Assembly: GCF_044582145.1 (NCBI RefSeq)
Contig: NZ_JBDODO010000001.1
DNA from: Guyparkeria sp016278265
GTDB lineage: Bacteria; Pseudomonadota; Gammaproteobacteria; Halothiobacillales; Halothiobacillaceae
DNA length: 64,000 nucleotides
Direction: 5' to 3' (one strand)
The notes beneath the pieces are model-generated. The model saw only the letters and a program-made list of their open reading frames with translations. It ran no database searches and was not told the DNA's origin. Within the stretch, counting starts at the first letter, position 1. Every line of letters begins with the position of its first letter. Positions 19,610-26,991 of the stretch are shown piece after piece. The translations under genes were made by a program, and so were the position numbers.

Positions 19610-20302
19610 TCAGTCGGTGCGCCAGTCGATCGGCGCGAGATCGTGGGATTCGAGAAAGGCGTTGATGCGCGAGAAGGGCTTGGAGCCGAAAAAGCCGCGG
19701 TAGGCGGACAGCGGCGAGGGGTGCGGGCTCTTGATCACCAGGTGCTCGGGGCGATGGACATGCGCGGCCTTCTTCTGCGCCTGCGCGCCCCAGAAGACGA
19801 ACACGATCGGCCGTGGCTGCTCGGCGAGCACGCGGATGGCCCGCTCGGTCAGTGCCTCCCAGCCCATGCCCTGGTGCGAGGCTGGCTGGCCGGAGGCCAC
19901 GGTGAGCACGGCGTTGAGCAGCAGCACGCCCTGGTCGGCCCAGGGGGTGAGATCACCGTTGGTGTTCTGGATGCCGAGATCCTCGGCCAGCTCCTTGAAG
20001 ATGTTCAGCAGCGATTTGGGCAGCGGGCGCACGTCCGGGCGCACGGAAAAGCACAGCCCGTTGGCGTGCCCCGGCGTGGGGTACGGGTCCTGCCCGAGGA
20101 TCACCACCCGCACCCGGTCGAGCGGCGTGTGGTTGAAGGCGCGGAACCACTCGTCCGGTTTCGGGTGGATGACGGTGCCGTTCTTGCCCTGCTCGACCAG
20201 TCGCTCACGCAGCTGCTGCATGGGCGTATCGAGCAGCACCGGGGCGAGCGCGTCGCGCCACGCCGGTTCCATCTGCACGCGTTCGAGGGCCGCCTGCGTC
20301 AT
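19610..20302 (-). CDS. ung: Uracil-DNA glycosylase, family 1
   Basis: The 230-residue enzyme removes uracil from DNA. It has the water-activating motif GQDPYPTPGHANGLCF (catalytic D72) and the DNA-intercalating loop HPSPLSAYRGFFG near the C-terminus, both diagnostic for family 1 UDG. Its start codon overlaps the end of pdxH (ATGA), so the two are probably one transcript. It converges with radC with almost no spacer and no intervening terminator. Confidence 0.96.
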   Translation of the reverse strand: MTQAALERVQMEPAWRDALAPVLLDTPMQQLRERLVEQGKNGTVIHPKPDEWFRAFNHTPLDRVRVVILGQDPYPTPGHANGLCFSVRPDVRPLPKSLLNIFKELAEDLGIQNTNGDLTPWADQGVLLLNAVLTVASGQPASHQGMGWEALTERAIRVLAEQPRPIVFVFWGAQAQKKAAHVHRPEHLVIKSPHPSPLSAYRGFFGSKPFSRINAFLESHDLAPIDWRTD

Positions 20303-20946
20303 GGCATCAGCCGTTCGATCTTCCAGCCATCACCGTCGCGGACGTAGGCGAAGCGGTCGTGCAGCCGTGACGGCCGGCCCTGCCAGAACTCCCACTCGCG
20401 CGGCACCACCCGGTAGCCGCCCCAGGCGGGGTTGCGTGGCACCTCGCCCTCCGGGTAGCGCTCGGCCATCTCGGCAAAGCGCGCCTCCAGTGCCTCGCGG
20501 GATTCGATCGCCGCGCTCTGGGTGGAGGTGATCGCCGCGAGTCGCGAGCCGCGCGGGCGCTGGCGGAAGTAGGCCTCGTTGTCCTCGTCGCTCAATCGCT
20601 CGACCGTGCCGGCAACGCGCACCTGCCGGTCGACCTCCGGCCAGAAGAACGTGAGTGCCGCGCGCGGGTTGGCGTCGAGCTCCTGCCCCTTGCGGCTGCG
20701 GGTATCGGTGTAGAAGCACAGGCCGCGTGCATCGAAGTGCTTGAGCAGCACGTAGCGCGCCGACGGCCAGCCATCGGAGTCGACAGTGGAAACGCACATC
20801 GCGGTGGGGTCGAAGTTGTCGGCCTCGCGCGCGGCGATCAGCCAGCCGGCCAGCTGCTCGACCGGATCGGTGGCCAGGTCGCGGCGATGCAGTTCGCCGT
20901 GGAGGTAGTCGCGCCGGTCGGCACGGTGGTCGAATTCGCCCGCCAT
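20299..20946 (-). CDS. pdxH: Pyridoxamine 5'-phosphate oxidase PdxH
   Basis: The 215-residue FMN enzyme oxidises pyridoxamine or pyridoxine 5'-phosphate to pyridoxal 5'-phosphate. Recognisable features are DPVEQLAGWLIAAREADNF, the FMN-binding RYVLLKHFDARGLCFYT, SRKGQELDANPRAAL and the C-terminal WEFWQGRPSRLHDRF. The ATG at 20946 follows CAGGAG at good spacing. The frame continues upstream to 21099, but that part is intergenic in character. Its last codon overlaps ung by four bases. Confidence 0.95.
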   Translation of the reverse strand: MAGEFDHRADRRDYLHGELHRRDLATDPVEQLAGWLIAAREADNFDPTAMCVSTVDSDGWPSARYVLLKHFDARGLCFYTDTRSRKGQELDANPRAALTFFWPEVDRQVRVAGTVERLSDEDNEAYFRQRPRGSRLAAITSTQSAAIESREALEARFAEMAERYPEGEVPRNPAWGGYRVVPREWEFWQGRPSRLHDRFAYVRDGDGWKIERLMP

Positions 20947-20985
20947 GGGTGCTCCTGATTCAAGGGGTTTGCCGTGCGAGACTAT

Positions 20986-21067
20986 AGGGAACCTCTGCAC
21001 GGTTCGCCAACGGCTCTGCGGGTCGTCAAGGCCCGCAAATACAAGACGAGGCGTAGAGAGGTGCCCT
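20986..21067. repeat. Small palindromic element, possibly MITE-like
   Basis: AGGGAACCTCTGCAC (20986-21000) and GTAGAGAGGTGCCCT (21053-21067) are imperfect inverted repeats (12 of 15 positions match by eye). They enclose a second perfect stem, TGCGGG/CCCGCA, around 21017-21036. The 82-base unit lies between the divergent pdxH and esterase genes. Ends of this kind occur on miniature transposable elements and REP-like sequences, but a structured leader or a regulatory palindrome is equally possible. No other copy was seen in the window. Confidence 0.4.
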
Positions 21068-21104
21068 TTGGCAAGCCACCCGTTTCCAGAAAGGACCACG
21101 GACG

Positions 21105-21743
21105 ATGACCCGACCGCTGCACCTGATCCTCTTTCACGGCCTTGGCGCCGACGGCGACGACCTCGCCCCGATCAGCGACCTGATCACCGAGCGCATGGCG
21201 CTGACCGACCATCACTGGGCCGTGCATCGTCCCGATGCGCCGGTCTCGCCGGTCTCGCTCAACGGCGGCATGCCCATGCCCAGCTGGTTCGACCTGATTG
21301 CCGACAATGGCAGTATCGACGTCGACCGCGACAGCCTCGCCGGCATCACCGCCGACTTGCAGCAGGAAATCGCCGACCAGGTCGGTGACGACCCCTACAT
21401 CCTCGGCGGCTTCTCGCAAGGCGGCGTGCTCGCCCACCGGCTGATGCTGAGCCTGCCACGCCCGCCGCTGGCCGCGATCCTGCTCTCCACCTGGCTGCCC
21501 GCCCCCGAGCAGATTGCGCGTCCCACCGACGGCCGCGACCCGGCCGTGTTTATCGGCCACGGCGAACACGACCCGCTGATCCCGGTCCGCGCCGCGGGCA
21601 TGGTGAATGACTTCCTCAAGGAATGCGGGCTGAACAATATCACCGAGCGACATTACCCGGTCGAGCATGGCATCCTGCCGAACGAGCTCGAAGATATTTC
21701 AACGTGGCTCGGGGAAACGCTTGCAAGAGCCGGAGTGGCCTGA
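21105..21743 (+). CDS. Alpha/beta hydrolase, phospholipase/carboxylesterase family
   Basis: The 212-residue serine hydrolase has HGLGADGDDL (oxyanion region), the nucleophile S104 in GGFSQGG, the acid in GEHDPLIPV and the histidine in VEHGILPNE. This pattern places it with the LYPLA/carboxylesterase II group, which cleaves short acyl esters or acyl-protein thioesters. The true substrate is unknown. It is divergent from pdxH across the palindromic element and is the last normal-composition gene before the restriction-modification island. Confidence 0.85.
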   Translation: MTRPLHLILFHGLGADGDDLAPISDLITERMALTDHHWAVHRPDAPVSPVSLNGGMPMPSWFDLIADNGSIDVDRDSLAGITADLQQEIADQVGDDPYILGGFSQGGVLAHRLMLSLPRPPLAAILLSTWLPAPEQIARPTDGRDPAVFIGHGEHDPLIPVRAAGMVNDFLKECGLNNITERHYPVEHGILPNELEDISTWLGETLARAGVA

Positions 21744-21814
21744 CCTTTCAGCATAGACGGCAAAATTCTGCCGCCGAATAACTCAATATTAGCCATGACC
21801 GCTTAATCAGCCCC

Positions 21815-21835
21815 ATGGGTGGGCGCGTCACCCAT
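21815..21835 (+). other. Inverted repeat in the hsdM leader
   Basis: ATGGGTG (21815-21821) and CACCCAT (21829-21835) form a perfect seven-base stem 36 bases before the hsdM start, in the AT-richer spacer that opens the island. It could be an operator or a 5'-leader hairpin. No regulator has been assigned. Confidence 0.3.
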
Positions 21836-21871
21836 TACGCCCTATACAACCACCAAAAAAACGGAATTTCG

Positions 21872-24043
21872 ATGGCAGAGAACATCACCAAACTCACTGA
21901 CTTCGTCTTCGATATCGCCAACAAGCTACGCGGCCCCTACCGCCCCCCCCAATACCGCAAAGTGATGTTGCCGATGACGGTCCTGCGCCGCCTGGACTGC
22001 GTGCTGGCCCCTACCAAGGAGCAGATGCTGGAGGAATACGAAAAGCTCAAGGCCCGCGGCCATAAAGACAATGCCTTGCATCGCGCCCTGGCAACTAAAG
22101 CCAGCAAGGATCGCCGCCACCCCCTCTACAACATCAGCCCCTACACCTTCGAAAAGCTGCTGGCGGACCCCGAAAACATCGCCAGCAACTTAACCAGCTA
22201 CATCCACGGCTTCTCCAAAACGGCCCGAAAAATCTTCGAAGCCTTCGACTTCGAAACCGAAATCGAGAAACTCGACAAGGCGAACCGGCTGTACCTGATC
22301 GTCAAGGCCTTCGCCGACCCGCGCATTAACCTGCACCCCGACCACGTCAGCAACCACGATATGGGCTACATGTTCGAGGAGCTGGTGCGTCGCTTCAACG
22401 AGCAGGCCAACGAGGAAGCCGGGGATCACTTCACCCCCCGTGAAGTGATCACGCTGATGGCCCACCTGCTTTACACAGGAGACGAAGACCTCTACACCCC
22501 CGGCATCGCCCGCACCATCTATGACCCCACCGCCGGCACCGGCGGCATGCTCTCGGTCTCCGAGGAATACATCAAGGCGCAGAATCCACAGGCACACCTG
22601 GAGCTGTTCGGCCAGGAGTACAACGAGGAATCTTGGGCCATCTGCCGCTCCGACCTGCTGATCAAGGACGAGCCAGTGGACAATATCGCCTTCGGCGACA
22701 CCCTCGGCGACGGCGAAACTGAGGACGGCCACCCGGACAAGACTTTCCACTACATGCTGGCCAACCCGCCATTCGGCGTGGAGTGGAAGCCGGAGGAAGA
22801 CACCGTCCGGCAGGAGCACGACGAATTGGGTTTCCAGGGCCGTTTCGGCCCTGGCCTACCCCGCATCAACGATGGCGCGACCCTGTTCCTGCTACACATG
22901 CTCAGCAAGATGAAGCCCGCCCCGGATCACGGCGGCGACGGCTCGAAGATCGCAGTCGTCTTCAATGGCTCGCCCCTGTTCAACGGCGAGCCAGGCCCCA
23001 GCGAGAGCAATATCCGTCGCTGGATCATCGAGAACGACTGGCTAGACACGATCATCGCCCTGCCGGACCAGCTCTTCTACAACACCGGCATCTACACCTA
23101 CATCTGGCTGGTCACCAACCGCAAACCGGACCATCGCAAGGGAAAGGTGCAGCTCATCGACGGCACCCGCCACTACTGCAAGATGCAAAAAAGCCTAGGC
23201 AACAAGCGCAACAAGCTCGGCGACGCACACATCGACGAACTTACCCGCCTCTATGGCGATTTCCGTGACAGCGCGACTTGCCGGTTGAACGTCAATGGCG
23301 AGACGACCGAGCGGGTCTGCTCGAAGATCTTCGACAACCGCGACTTCGGCTATCTCAAGGTCACCGTCGAACGCCCCCTGCGACTCAACTTCTGCGCCGA
23401 TGCCGAACGCATCGAACGACTCTGGCAGCAGACCGGCTTCATCAACCTCGCCAAGAGCAAAAAACGCAAGAACCGCGACGAGCAGGAAGCCGAGGAGCGT
23501 GCCGGAAAGGCTACCCAGCAACACATTCTAGACATCCTGAACGGGCTGCATGACCACCTCCACACCGACCGTGCCGAGTTCGAGCCGATCCTCAAGACCG
23601 CCTTCAAGCAGGCCGGCGAGAAACTGCCCGCCGCGCTCCGCAAAGCCATCTTCAATGCCCTGTCCGAGCGCGACCCCGAGGCCGCTATCTGCCGTGACAA
23701 GGAGGGCGAGCCGGAACCCGACACCGAACTGCGGGATACCGAAATCGTGCCGCTGCCGGACGACATCCCGTTGCCCCTGCCCATCGGCTACGAGAAAGAC
23801 GCCAGCAACCGCCGCCTGCTGTCGCTGGTGGAAGGCCATTGCGAGGACTACCTGGCCCGCGAGGTGCTGCCCTTCGTCGAGGACGCCTGGATCGACCACG
23901 AGAAGACCAAGGTCGGCTACGAGATCCCCATCAACCGGCATTTCTACGTCTACGAACCGCCGCGGCCGCTGGAAGCCATCGAAGGGGACATCCGTGGGCT
24001 GGAGAGCGAAATCCTCGACCTGCTCGGCAAGGTGACGGCATGA
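21872..24043 (+). CDS. hsdM: Type I restriction-modification DNA methyltransferase HsdM
   Basis: The 723-residue N6-adenine methyltransferase has an N-terminal helical HsdM domain, the SAM-binding motif DPTAGTGGM at about 218-226 and the catalytic NPPF at 298-301. The C-terminal 250 residues extend beyond the classic EcoKI size and include a charged stretch rich in Lys/Glu (about 525-560). It modifies the recognition site as an M2S complex and takes part in the R2M2S restriction complex. The ATG at 21872 gives the conserved start MAENITKLTDFVFDIA. The upstream frame from 21815 is unlikely. Its stop overlaps rhuM as ATGA. Confidence 0.93.
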   Translation: MAENITKLTDFVFDIANKLRGPYRPPQYRKVMLPMTVLRRLDCVLAPTKEQMLEEYEKLKARGHKDNALHRALATKASKDRRHPLYNISPYTFEKLLADPENIASNLTSYIHGFSKTARKIFEAFDFETEIEKLDKANRLYLIVKAFADPRINLHPDHVSNHDMGYMFEELVRRFNEQANEEAGDHFTPREVITLMAHLLYTGDEDLYTPGIARTIYDPTAGTGGMLSVSEEYIKAQNPQAHLELFGQEYNEESWAICRSDLLIKDEPVDNIAFGDTLGDGETEDGHPDKTFHYMLANPPFGVEWKPEEDTVRQEHDELGFQGRFGPGLPRINDGATLFLLHMLSKMKPAPDHGGDGSKIAVVFNGSPLFNGEPGPSESNIRRWIIENDWLDTIIALPDQLFYNTGIYTYIWLVTNRKPDHRKGKVQLIDGTRHYCKMQKSLGNKRNKLGDAHIDELTRLYGDFRDSATCRLNVNGETTERVCSKIFDNRDFGYLKVTVERPLRLNFCADAERIERLWQQTGFINLAKSKKRKNRDEQEAEERAGKATQQHILDILNGLHDHLHTDRAEFEPILKTAFKQAGEKLPAALRKAIFNALSERDPEAAICRDKEGEPEPDTELRDTEIVPLPDDIPLPLPIGYEKDASNRRLLSLVEGHCEDYLAREVLPFVEDAWIDHEKTKVGYEIPINRHFYVYEPPRPLEAIEGDIRGLESEILDLLGKVTA

Positions 24044-25044
24044 GTGACGAACTGATCCTCTACCGAAGCGACGACGGCCGCGCCGAAATCCACTTGCGCG
24101 CCGAAGGCGGCAGCGTGTGGCTGACCCAGGCCGAGATTGCCGAACTGTTCGACACCAGCAAGCAGAACGTCAGCATCCACGCCCGCAACATACTGAAAGA
24201 AGGGGAACTGCTGGAAGAGTCAGTTGTAAAGAAATCCTTTACAACTGCCGCCGACGGCAAGCGCTACCGCGTGAACTGGTACGCGCTGTCCATGATCCTA
24301 GCAATCGGCTACCGGGTGCGTTCGCCACGCGGCACCCAGTTCCGCCAGTGGGCCACCGCCCACCTGGAGGAGTACCTGATCAAGGGCTTCGTCATGGACG
24401 ACGAGCGCCTCAAGGAACCCGGCGGCTGGGACTACTACGACGAACTGCTCGCGCGCATCCGCGACATCCGCGCCTCGGAGAAGCGCTTCTACCAGAAGGT
24501 GCGCGACCTGTTCGCCCTCTCCAGCGACTACCAATCCGACGACCGCGACACGCAGCGCTTTTTCGCCGAGGTGCAGAACAAGCTGCTCTTCGCCGTCACC
24601 CGGCACACCGCCGCCGAACTAGTGGTCGAGCGCGCCGACCCGGAGGCCGCCAACATGGCGCTGACCCACTGGAAGGGCGCACGGGTGCGCAAGCAGGACG
24701 TAATCGTCGCCAAGAACTATCTGACCGACGACGAGATCGACACCCTCAACCGCCTGGTGACCATCTTCCTCGAGCAGGCCGAACTGCGCGTGCAGAACCA
24801 CAATGACCTGACCCTGGACTACTGGCGCAACAACGTCGACCAACTGCTGACATTCAGCGAGTACCCGGTGCTGGACGGCGCAGGCTCCATCAGGGCCAAG
24901 CAAGCGGAAAAGATCGCCCACAAGCGTTACGAACAATTCGATGCCCGGCGGCGAAAAGCCGAGGCGGAAGCGGCGGATGAAGAGGATTGGCGAGAGCTTG
25001 AGGCAGTAGAAAAGCAGATCAAGCGCAAGGGGGAGGGCTCATGA
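24040..25044 (+). CDS. rhuM: RhuM family protein encoded inside the type I R-M operon
   Basis: The 334-residue protein matches the virulence RhuM family. It has an N-terminal winged-helix-like segment (VWLTQAEIAELFDTSKQNVS), a conserved WYALSMILAIGYRVRSPRGTQFRQWA and a long helical C-terminus rich in Arg/Lys/Glu. The N-terminal region resembles phage antirepressor (Bro-N/KilA-N-like) DNA-binding modules. RhuM genes are often carried between hsdM and hsdS, but their function is not known. It overlaps hsdM and hsdS by four bases each, so it is made with the restriction enzyme. Confidence 0.88.
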   Translation: MSDELILYRSDDGRAEIHLRAEGGSVWLTQAEIAELFDTSKQNVSIHARNILKEGELLEESVVKKSFTTAADGKRYRVNWYALSMILAIGYRVRSPRGTQFRQWATAHLEEYLIKGFVMDDERLKEPGGWDYYDELLARIRDIRASEKRFYQKVRDLFALSSDYQSDDRDTQRFFAEVQNKLLFAVTRHTAAELVVERADPEAANMALTHWKGARVRKQDVIVAKNYLTDDEIDTLNRLVTIFLEQAELRVQNHNDLTLDYWRNNVDQLLTFSEYPVLDGAGSIRAKQAEKIAHKRYEQFDARRRKAEAEAADEEDWRELEAVEKQIKRKGEGS

Positions 25045-26366
25045 CCCAAGAAGCCTCAACTATGAGACTCGGGGCAATGGGTTTGTCGCATGCCGTGCCT
25101 TGTCCGCAAGGTTGGAAGAACCATCGGTTGAGATTCCTGACCCGTATCAACAAACCAGCCAAGATCGACTTGCCACCGGCAACCGAGGTTTCCTTCGTCC
25201 CCATGGCAGCCATCGGCGAGAACGGCGGTATCCAGCTCGATCAGGTCAAACCGCTGGACGAAATTGGTGACAGTTATACGCCCTTCGTTGACGGCGACGT
25301 GGTGGTCGCCAAAATCACCCCCTGCTTCGAGAACGGTAAGGGCGCCCTCGCCGAAGGGCTCGAGAACGGCGTTGCTTTCGGCACAACCGAACTGCACGTC
25401 GTCCAGGCCGGAGAACAGATAGATCGGCGTTTCCTGTTTTACCTGAGTATTTCCGAACTGTTCAGGGATCTTGGTGAAGGGGCCATGTACGGGGCCGGCG
25501 GACAAAAGCGGATACCGGACCGTTTTATCAAGGATTTTCGGGCGCCTGTTCCGCCCCTCCATACCCAAGAGAAGATCGTCAACTTCCTCGATCGCAAGAC
25601 CGCCGAAATCGATACCCTGGTCGAGAAGAAGCGCCGCCTGCTCGACCTGCTGGCCGAAAAGCGCACCGCCCTGATCACCCGCGCCGTCACCAAGGGCCTC
25701 GCCCCCAACGCATCCATGAAGGACAGCCGCATAAAGTGGCTGGGGGAGATTCCTGATCATTGGGGAACGGAGATACCAATCAAGTATCTAGTCAAAATGA
25801 CCGGAGGAATGACTCCTTCCACCAATAATCCACTTTATTGGGACGGCGAGACACCATGGGTGAGCCCCAAGGATATGAAGCGACCGGAGTTGTTCGATGC
25901 TGAAGATCATGTAACAGACCTAGCTCTTAAAGAGACAGCACTAAATCTGATTGAAGAGGGGTCCGTATTGATGGTCGTTCGCGGGATGATCCTGGCTCAT
26001 TCTTTCCCCGTCGCGATAAACCGAGTTCCTGTCGTACTGAACCAAGACATGAAGGCGTTGAAGCCGAGAGAGGAGTTGTTGCCCGAATACCTTTCTTTTC
26101 TCCTTGACTCCATTACTGACTATATCCTGACGCTGGTTGAAACCTCAGCACACGGAACGAAAGCACTGCGGACGGACCAGTGGAAGGAACTTGCCATAGC
26201 GCTCCCGCCCATTGATGAACAGGAATCAATCGCCGAGCAAATAACGCAATCGCTTGCGGAATTAGATGCTCTGGACAGAGCGACAAAAGAAACCGTTAAA
26301 AAGCTCGAAGAATACCGCTCCGCCCTAATCACCTCCGCCGTCACCGGTCAAATTAAGGTGACGTAA
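25041..26366 (+). CDS. hsdS: Type I restriction-modification specificity subunit HsdS
   Basis: The 441-residue subunit has two target-recognition domains separated and followed by conserved coiled-coil spacers. The central spacer is DRKTAEIDTLVEKKRRLLDL and on to KRTALITRAVTKGL. The C-terminal spacer includes LAELDALDRATKETVKKLEE and RSALITSAVTGQIKVT. Each TRD would read half of a bipartite DNA site. The first TRD and central spacer have host-like composition, while the second TRD from about 25,740 is visibly richer in A and T. This suggests a swapped recognition domain. It starts inside the end of rhuM and its last base is the first base of the next gene. Confidence 0.92.
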   Translation: MTQEASTMRLGAMGLSHAVPCPQGWKNHRLRFLTRINKPAKIDLPPATEVSFVPMAAIGENGGIQLDQVKPLDEIGDSYTPFVDGDVVVAKITPCFENGKGALAEGLENGVAFGTTELHVVQAGEQIDRRFLFYLSISELFRDLGEGAMYGAGGQKRIPDRFIKDFRAPVPPLHTQEKIVNFLDRKTAEIDTLVEKKRRLLDLLAEKRTALITRAVTKGLAPNASMKDSRIKWLGEIPDHWGTEIPIKYLVKMTGGMTPSTNNPLYWDGETPWVSPKDMKRPELFDAEDHVTDLALKETALNLIEEGSVLMVVRGMILAHSFPVAINRVPVVLNQDMKALKPREELLPEYLSFLLDSITDYILTLVETSAHGTKALRTDQWKELAIALPPIDEQESIAEQITQSLAELDALDRATKETVKKLEEYRSALITSAVTGQIKVT

Positions 26367-26983
26367 TGGCTATCAATCTCCATGGGTACTTTGATCATTT
26401 ACGCTCCTACCTATCAGACACCTATGTTGTAGATAAAGGTGATGGAGAAAAAGTCACTATAACGGAAGAATACTACCCAGAAGGAAGCTCCAAACCAAGG
26501 CTAATGAAAATACACTTTTCATTTGAGGGGGAAGCATTTGCAGTAAACCTAGACAGAAAAGAAAAGAACCCAAAAGGCAACGGAAAATACAGCCCACCAC
26601 TCTTTTCCTTTCTTGACGATAACGGAAAGCCTTGGTCGAAAAAATGCGATTACGTGATATTTCACAGGATGCCACGCCATATTTACGTTTACTGCATAGA
26701 ACTAAAATCCAAGGGGATAAACGCCGAAACAATATCAGGCCAACTTAGTGCCGGCGTCTCTTGGGTTAAGTCGTTGAAAAAAATTATCGAACACTACTCG
26801 GGCCACAAAAAGCCCATAAAGGTTCAAAAATTTGTGTTCAGCTCAAACAACAAACCCGACGCATATCTGGGGCCAGAGAAAAAATACCTTGCGCGCGACC
26901 GCTCCGTTCGCTTTTATCATTACGACGAAATCAAGGGAAATTCGCTTGAGGATTTTGAAAACTCATGCATCGAGACAGTTTAG
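26366..26983 (+). CDS. AT-rich unknown protein in the R-M operon, putative PD-(D/E)XK-like nuclease
   Basis: This 205-residue product is not recognised from sequence memory. Codon use is AT-rich and Lys/Ile/Tyr-heavy, unlike the host genes. A segment from about 93 to 132 has the spacing of a PD-(D/E)XK core: D95 in KKCDYVIF, then E112-L-K114 in CIELKSKG at the end of a second strand, then a helix with Q126 (ISGQLSAGVSW). That motif reading is inference. There is no signal peptide or membrane segment. Its start overlaps the hsdS stop and hsdR begins 8 bases after its end, so it is part of the operon. An accessory nuclease, anti-restriction or TA-like role are all open. Confidence 0.72.
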   Translation: MAINLHGYFDHLRSYLSDTYVVDKGDGEKVTITEEYYPEGSSKPRLMKIHFSFEGEAFAVNLDRKEKNPKGNGKYSPPLFSFLDDNGKPWSKKCDYVIFHRMPRHIYVYCIELKSKGINAETISGQLSAGVSWVKSLKKIIEHYSGHKKPIKVQKFVFSSNNKPDAYLGPEKKYLARDRSVRFYHYDEIKGNSLEDFENSCIETV

Positions 26984-26991
26984 GAAGCAAT

